Shown here piece after piece: positions 54,640 through 60,000 of a DNA stretch of 60,000 bases (the first letter of the stretch is position 1; each line of letters starts with the position of its first letter). The notes under the pieces were generated by a model, which was given only the letters and a program-made list of their open reading frames with translations, was not told the origin of the DNA and searched no databases. The translations under genes were made by a program, and so were the position numbers. This DNA is from Bugula neritina (taxonomy: Eukaryota > Bryozoa > Gymnolaemata > Cheilostomatida > Bugulidae), in the NCBI GenBank assembly GCA_964035545.1, contig OZ037769.1, positions 12,764,633 to 12,824,632 on the forward strand. The letters are read 5' to 3'.

Positions 54640-57340
54640 TTATGTATACAGAATCACAAACTCTATATAGACTACTATAACACATGAAGTACAACAACAA
54701 AAAACAACAAAGTGGTAATTGCCTCTATCGTACAAATAATTGTAATGTAATAAGTGGATATTAAACTACTGCAAACCATTGTGGAACATTTTACCTGCGA
54801 TCACTACAACAATATATAGCTTCGCTCCGCTAAATATAATCACTATTATTAAAATTATAGTTGGCCAGTTCAAAATAAACATATATGTTTATAGTCTAAA
54901 ACAATATGGCTGCTTAAATTGTACAAATAGCTTTCATGAGAATAGCAAATTATGAGAAGCTTTCTAAAATTAAGAAAACTGTTTCTATTATTAGAAACAA
55001 CTCAGCAACATTATCTGTTTCAAGAAAACAACCTCAGAGAGATGCCAGGAATAGCTTTGCTAACAATTTGTTACGGCAGTTATATAGTAATACTAATCTA
55101 AAACTTAAAGCTTTTTATTTACCAAATTAAAAATGTATGTATAATATAATTGGCATTCATTGCCCAGTAACTTAACTAAACAAATACTGAACTTTATTAG
55201 GAAAAATTGTATTGGCAACAAAAATTTAATAATTCTACTTGAACTTGCGTTAGTTATTTTGATCATTATAGTACTTATAAAAATACAAAATTGAATTGCA
55301 AAGATATAACAAAGAAATAAAATCTGTAAAAAGGAAATTTTAGTAAAAGTAAGTTTTACTCAAACTTTAAAGAAGGTCCTTTGATTCAACATCTGATTTT
55401 ATTAGATGTTTTCTGTTGTTTTTAAATTGCTGAATACATGACTGTTAGCTAGAATTCTAATCTTTGGGTTTAAGACAATATTGGTTTGCTTACAAGCAAG
55501 CAAACTCTGTTAAGAGAAGCCACACATTTAATGGTTCAGTAGGTACAAAGTTGTCTTTTCTTAAAAGAAGACAACTCCTAAGTATTCAGTTTTTCATTTC
55601 GATAAAAATAGAATCAATTCCACTGCTGAACCGTAGAGTAAACTTTACTGTAATTTGCACAACTCATTCAGCTCTGGTTTTGCTAAATCTACTAATTTGA
55701 TAAATTATTACCACCGAATTTTCAACAGAAAATAGCTGTCAACTTCTCTTAAGTCCTTCAAAAAATATATTGACTCAAGATCTATTTAATAATAACATCT
55801 AAATTTAATAGCAGCTAAGCTAAATATATAATAATGGAATTAAGGTTGTTATAACTTTGACTGCAGTGTTATAATTTATATTAGTAATGGTTGCTTGCTT
55901 TTTTTGTAGCTATTTGCTGCCAAACTTGCCAATTAATCTCTGCAGCAGCCAAAAGAGTTTATTTACTTTATTCAAATAATTTTTTTTCCATACATTCAAT
56001 CAATTCGAATGACTATCTCATTGGAATATATTTTTATTGTAGCCTATAGGGGTTATATTTAGTTCATTCAAACAAGACTGCTTCTATGAACAAAATGAAA
56101 AGTTCACTTGAATAATGAAAATATGAAAACCAGCAATGAATGCTTAAACAAAAGTAATAACTATAAGTATTCTAAAAATAGTTACATAATCATTGAACTG
56201 GATAACTATAAGAATGAATATACAAATAATATACAGTGTTGTAGTATTACTGAATTGAGAATACAATAGAAAACCAATATTTAACTTATGTCAGTTATTT
56301 TCTCAAATAGGGCAACATTTTATCTAAGTCTAGATTGTTTTATATTACGTTTGAGGAAATAGCTAAAATTACACAGACACTAAGTTCATATAATACTCAC
56401 ACTTGGTAACATTTGATTGGCTAAAAGTAGAAGCTTATATTTTTTGTAAGATTTTGTTATTGCACTAAAAGCTTTACCTGTCTCATATTTGATAGATACT
56501 TTAAACTTTAGTCAACTGCGATTAGAAGATCATTTAGTTCAATGTAAAAGCTATGTTTCATGAAACTTACTGAAATGTTTTTTTAAAGCTGACATAAAAG
56601 AGAAAGATATTGAAGTAGAAACACAGTTGTTTAGAAATAGCGTAACGATATTTAGTATGGACTAGTTATCATTATTATAGTTTGGTGTTCACAAGCTCAC
56701 TTAATAAAGATGGAGTACATTCATAAAATGTGACCGTATTTTAAATTAAACAGGAGACAAATTACTCAAGGCAAATAATACCTTTGCACAGAGTTTGAAA
56801 ATGTGTTACAAGCTGTTGCTTGTGTGATTATACTGTTTAATGGAACTAAGGCAATTCAGCAACCCAACTATGGCATATAGAATATGAGTTGACTTTAACC
56901 TTGTTAATCTGTGTAATTATTATCCTTTACTGAAAAGTTAGAGACACATACAACATTGCCTTGCATATCAAAGCAGAAGTGGTGAGGGAGTGCAGATTTT
57001 TTTGTATGTAATAATTGATTTTAGCAGATATTGCTTACTTAGTATAGATTTGAAATACTTGCATCAAAATGAAATAACAAAAGCATAGAAATGACGTTTG
57101 AAGTTTTATTATAGTGAAAAACAATAAAAACAGGACAATTACTGTATAGTGTATATACAGTCACATAATCACTAAATCTTACAGCAGCATTTTGTTAACA
57201 ATCAGTGACAAAAAATAAAATAACACTCAAATACTTATTTTGCAATGTGAAAAATATTTGTAATTCTATTTGGTTTTAAAGTTACCTGTTTTTATAATAA
57301 AATCAAACTATAATTTTAGTTTTTCTGTCAGTAAAACCTT
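54640..57340. other. Intergenic; includes the duplicated upstream block of member 3
   Basis: About 56150-56600 matches about 58480-58890 upstream of member 4 (shared words such as AATACAATAGAAAACCA/AATACAATGGATAACCA and TTAGAAGATCATTTAGT). Members 3 and 4 therefore arose by duplication of gene plus flank. Small open frames (54936-55130, 55464-55700) lack support. Confidence 0.5.
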
Positions 57341-57346
57341 TTTACT

Positions 57347-58106
57347 TTATTCAGGGTGAGATGGACAAGATATCTGTTCAGGGCTTTCCAAGACACATCT
57401 GAGCACACAGTCGTTGGTTTCATCTTCAGTGATCTCAGCTGCAGACAAGCACAAATAACACCTCTCAATGCAGTCAGGATCAGCTACCCATCTTGGCATT
57501 GCTGTTGATTCGATGTACTCCTCAGGTTGGGGCATTTGCTCGTAGGCCTTTCTGTCCAAGTAGTCTGCGTACAGAGCAGCGAAGGTTCCAGTAGTGTTTC
57601 GGTTAGGATTTAAACCGACAAGGTCACTTAAAGGTGAATCTTCACGGTTTTTTTGCTCAGCCCTGACACGTGCAATGATCATGTCACTCAGTCTGCTTGC
57701 CCCAGGACTTTCATCATACAAAGTGCCAGAAACTAACACCCACTAAAACATGGCAAATACAAGAATTGTGATACATAAATAAATGTTTCTACTGGGGTAT
57801 AAGTTTTCCTGCTATGTTTTACATAATACTCTATTTTTTTAATTATTTTTTGGTAAATAAACTGCCAGTGACTAAATAATTATCACTGTAGTCACTTGTT
57901 TGAGCGCAACTACAAACTAAAAAATAGGTAACTCGTTTTATTTCAGTTTAAGCAATTATATTTACGATTGTTTAAAAATAAAGCTATTAAAATAGACTAG
58001 AAGCAATAAGATTTCTGAATGTTTTAAATTAAATATATTAGTTGAAATAAAAAATACTCACATTTAAAGCAACAGCTAAGTAAAACACTTGCACAAACTT
58101 TCCCAT
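57347..58106 (-). CDS. Secreted six-cysteine helical-hairpin peptide precursor, member 4 (146 aa)
   Basis: Exon 1, 58106-58062, encodes MGKFVQVFYLAVALN and has donor AAT|GTGAGT. Exon 2, 57742-57347, starts WVLVSGTLYDESPG after acceptor GTTTTAG, in phase 0. The N-terminal block SDMIIARVRAEQKNREDSPL is almost identical to that of member 3, while the linker differs (TGTFAALYADYLDRKAYEQM). The Cys block reads CIERCYLCLSAAEIT..., NDCVLRC, then ISCPSHPE, again 3-2-13-3-9. It has the shortest C-terminal tail of the family. It is paired with member 3, both on the minus strand. Confidence 0.8.
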
Positions 58107-58292
58107 TTTACAAGTACTATGCAATATTCTACAGAGATATGCTGTTGATTGTCAAAGTTGATATTCAAAATATCTGCACCTTCTCAGCATAAGCAGAATG
58201 CTAGCAAATGACCACACCAAGTTTTGACAGCCCATTCAAAAATTGGGTGGTGTCTTTACCATAGCCAATAGCGTTAAAGGACAAATAAACAA

Positions 58293-58338
58293 AGAAGTTA
58301 TACAATGCTTGATTATAGTCAAGCATTGTATAACTTCT
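58293..58338. repeat. Perfect 20-bp inverted repeat (hairpin) with 6-nt loop
   Basis: The arms 58293-58312 and 58319-58338 are exactly complementary. A second, smaller hairpin (CAGAACAAT / ATTGTTCTG, about 58350-58375) follows at once. It lies about 190-270 bp upstream of exon 1 of member 4. It could be a transcribed hairpin, a cruciform or a decayed inverted-repeat insertion. Confidence 0.85.
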
Positions 58339-58479
58339 AGCTATGTCTTTCAGAACAATCTCTGCACATATTGTTCTGGAAAACATGGCAAGGAAATATT
58401 GATGAAATAACAAATCCATTTGAATAATACAAATCTGGAAAGCAGTAATAGTTGTAAGCATTAAAAATAGTTACAAATC

Positions 58480-59100
58480 AGTGCTCTAGATTACCTTGAC
58501 TATAAACAATACATGGCTTTCTGTAATACAGGGTTGCGAATACAATGGATAACCATTATTTGACTTTGCAGTTATTGTCTCAAATAGTGAAATATTTCAT
58601 CTAAAGCTAAGACTGTTTACCAAGGAATAGCTAAATAACACAGACGCTATGCGTACACTTGGTGAGATTAAATTTGTTAACCACAGTTAAAAATTTAATC
58701 TGCAAAAAAATTACATAACAGCAGAAGGTTATAACTTTGTTGTAAGATATTTTCTTCTTGCAACAAAAGTTTCATTTGTCTTGCATTTGGTACTTTAAAT
58801 TTCAGTCAACTGTAATTAGAAGATCATTTAGTGCAATGTAAAATTATTCTACAAGCTATGTTTCATAAAACTTACGGAGAAAACTATTGAAAATAATCTT
58901 TTAACTCTGATAAAAGACGGAGAAGCACGCTGTTGTTGAGATAGGGTGTCATTTCAGTTAGATGACCCCAAATATTTCTATCAAATATGTGTGCATGCAA
59001 ACGGTGTTTAAATATATTTGACAACTTTAAAATCTCAAATTGAATGAATATAATGTAGAAGAATTTAGACATCTTATTGGTATAGACTTCAGTAAACTGT
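58480..59100. other. Upstream block of member 4, duplicated at 56150-56600
   Basis: Non-coding homology only. A shared upstream control region for the peptide genes is possible but not shown. Confidence 0.45.
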
Positions 59101-59153
59101 TAGAGCAATAAGTCATATTATGCATATGGCTTCAGTTATTTATCTATTCATGG

Positions 59154-59298
59154 CTTCAGTTAGACACCATTGCACATGGGTTCACATGAAATCAAAATAA
59201 AGACAGCTTGGTATCAAATACAATATATTTTTAATTCTTAAATGTTCTTGAATACGAGCGTATTGATGATTGTCTAACTGGAAGTTGTCTATCTGAAG
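59154..59298. mobile_element. MITE-like element, about 145 bp
   Basis: The inverted ends CTTCAGTTAGACA (59154-59166) and TGTCTATCTGAAG (59286-59298) match in 12 of 13 positions. An inner TGTCTAACTGGAAG at about 59272-59285 repeats the motif, as in the element at 25715-26032. No coding capacity. Confidence 0.5.
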
Positions 59299-59771
59299 TG
59301 AAACTATTTCTACCTATAAAAATATTGATAACAATTTTTCTGCTACACAAGTATTGTAGGGTCCTTTGTGCTTTATATACCAATACTATAGTCTATACTC
59401 TATAGTATACACAATATACTATGTATTTTACCTTAGAGCACAAATAGTTCCCAATGCTATAAGAGTAGCAATAACCATACATATTACAAATATCTATTGG
59501 AATGAACTTTCCTAATTCTCATAAACCTCTCACTTTTTAGCTGAGTCATGACGTGTTCATTATAAAGCAAAGGCTTTCTAATCTTTGCTGATAATTAAAC
59601 TAAGTGCTATATAATATATTAGCTTCACTGCCACCAACTGTCAGTGGGCACATTCAATATTTACTAGCCATGTTTTTAGAACAATCCATGGTCAAGCACA
59701 ACTACATATAATTTTTCTGTTTAGTTGTCTTGTAATGCTATTTGCTGCGGTAAAAACATCAAGGTGTCTTC

Positions 59772-59903
59772 ATGGGCTGTCGAAACTTGGTGTTGTCATT
59801 TGCAACTATTTTTCTTATATCAGCAGGTGCAGATATTTTGGGTATCAAAGATAACAATCAACAGCATTTCTCTGTAGAATATTGCATAATACTTGTAAAA
59901 TAG
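59772..59903 (+). CDS. Possible first exon or short ORF encoding a signal peptide (43 codons)
   Basis: ATG at 59772 reads MGCRNLVLSFATIFLISAGA, with a hydrophobic core and small residues suited to signal-peptidase cleavage. The frame runs to TAG at 59901-59903. Possible donors lie at 59827 (GCAG|GTGCAG) and 59893 (CTT|GTAAAA). Other secreted-protein genes in this window start with just such a short signal-peptide exon, so this may be exon 1 of a gene continuing beyond the window. No downstream exon can be seen. Confidence 0.35.
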   Translation: MGCRNLVLSFATIFLISAGADILGIKDNNQQHFSVEYCIILVK

Positions 59904-60000
59904 AGATGTTCGTGCAAGTGTCTTTCTTAGCTGTTACTCACTTAGTTTGTTTAATTGAAAGCATTTACAAAGTATTTGCTTTCATTTTAATTGTTCTATT

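Noticed and set aside
54936-55130. 64-codon basic frame
   Set aside because: No signal peptide, splice partner or repeat. Length is expected by chance in AT-rich DNA.
58201-58461. 86-codon minus-strand frame
   Set aside because: Runs through the perfect hairpin and has no splice or homology support.

Overview
The window is AT-rich animal DNA. Its genes are split by introns with GT...AG borders (often GTAAGT), long microsatellites are common, and there are tRNA-derived SINE copies and LTR-retrotransposon relics. A nucleotidyltransferase-TPR giant protein, small secreted-protein genes and short introns would fit a non-bilaterian animal such as a demosponge, but this is inference. Nothing here fixes the species.

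Layout. 1-1.2 kb: relic of a Ty3/gypsy-type retroelement (minus), abutting a scrap of a TRIM-gene B-box exon. 2.1-8.9 kb and 14.9-21.1 kb: two diverged copies of one segment, each carrying a six-exon minus-strand RING/B-box/B-box/coiled-coil (TRIM-like) gene. The second copy is open throughout (386 aa). The first carries a 10-bp tandem duplication that breaks its frame. Between them is a plus-strand, seven-exon gene for a secreted protein with NHL-like beta-propeller blades (9.86-13.81 kb). 21.26-23.96 kb: the last four exons of an unrecognised coiled-coil protein (minus). 23.2-29.3 kb: mainly repeats (two inverted SINE copies, a MITE-like element, trinucleotide-rich DNA). 29.39-36.29 kb: a 1,810-aa protein (minus) with a nucleotidyltransferase-like domain and about 14 consecutive 44-residue TPR units. 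36.3-42.1 kb: intergenic, with a 40-bp minisatellite and a CA-rich array. 42.15-43.65 kb: a secreted protein of 20-residue, sequon-rich repeats whose main exon contains no start codon. 45.8-58.1 kb: four paralogous two-exon genes (two plus, two minus) for small secreted proteins with an invariant six-cysteine pattern.

Most interesting points. (1) The four-gene family has the spacing C-x3-C-x2-C-x13-C-x3-C-x9-C, nearly that of arthropod eclosion hormone (C-x3-C-x2-C-x12-C-x3-C-x10-C). It may be a new family of secreted helical-hairpin peptides. (2) The long intron of the second family member contains an apparently intact type I hammerhead ribozyme, with a decayed second one 135 nt upstream in the same orientation. 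(3) The TRIM pair shows one copy decaying by a precise small duplication while the other stays intact. (4) The exon of the repeat-rich secreted gene is easily missed, because it opens at a splice acceptor and has no ATG.

Gene models were built by hand from splice signals, reading-frame phase and comparison between paralogues. No transcript evidence was available. Phases add up exactly for TRIM copy 2 (1,161 nt), the NTase-TPR gene, the repeat protein and all four hairpin-peptide genes. They add up for the NHL gene only if a weaker internal donor is used.
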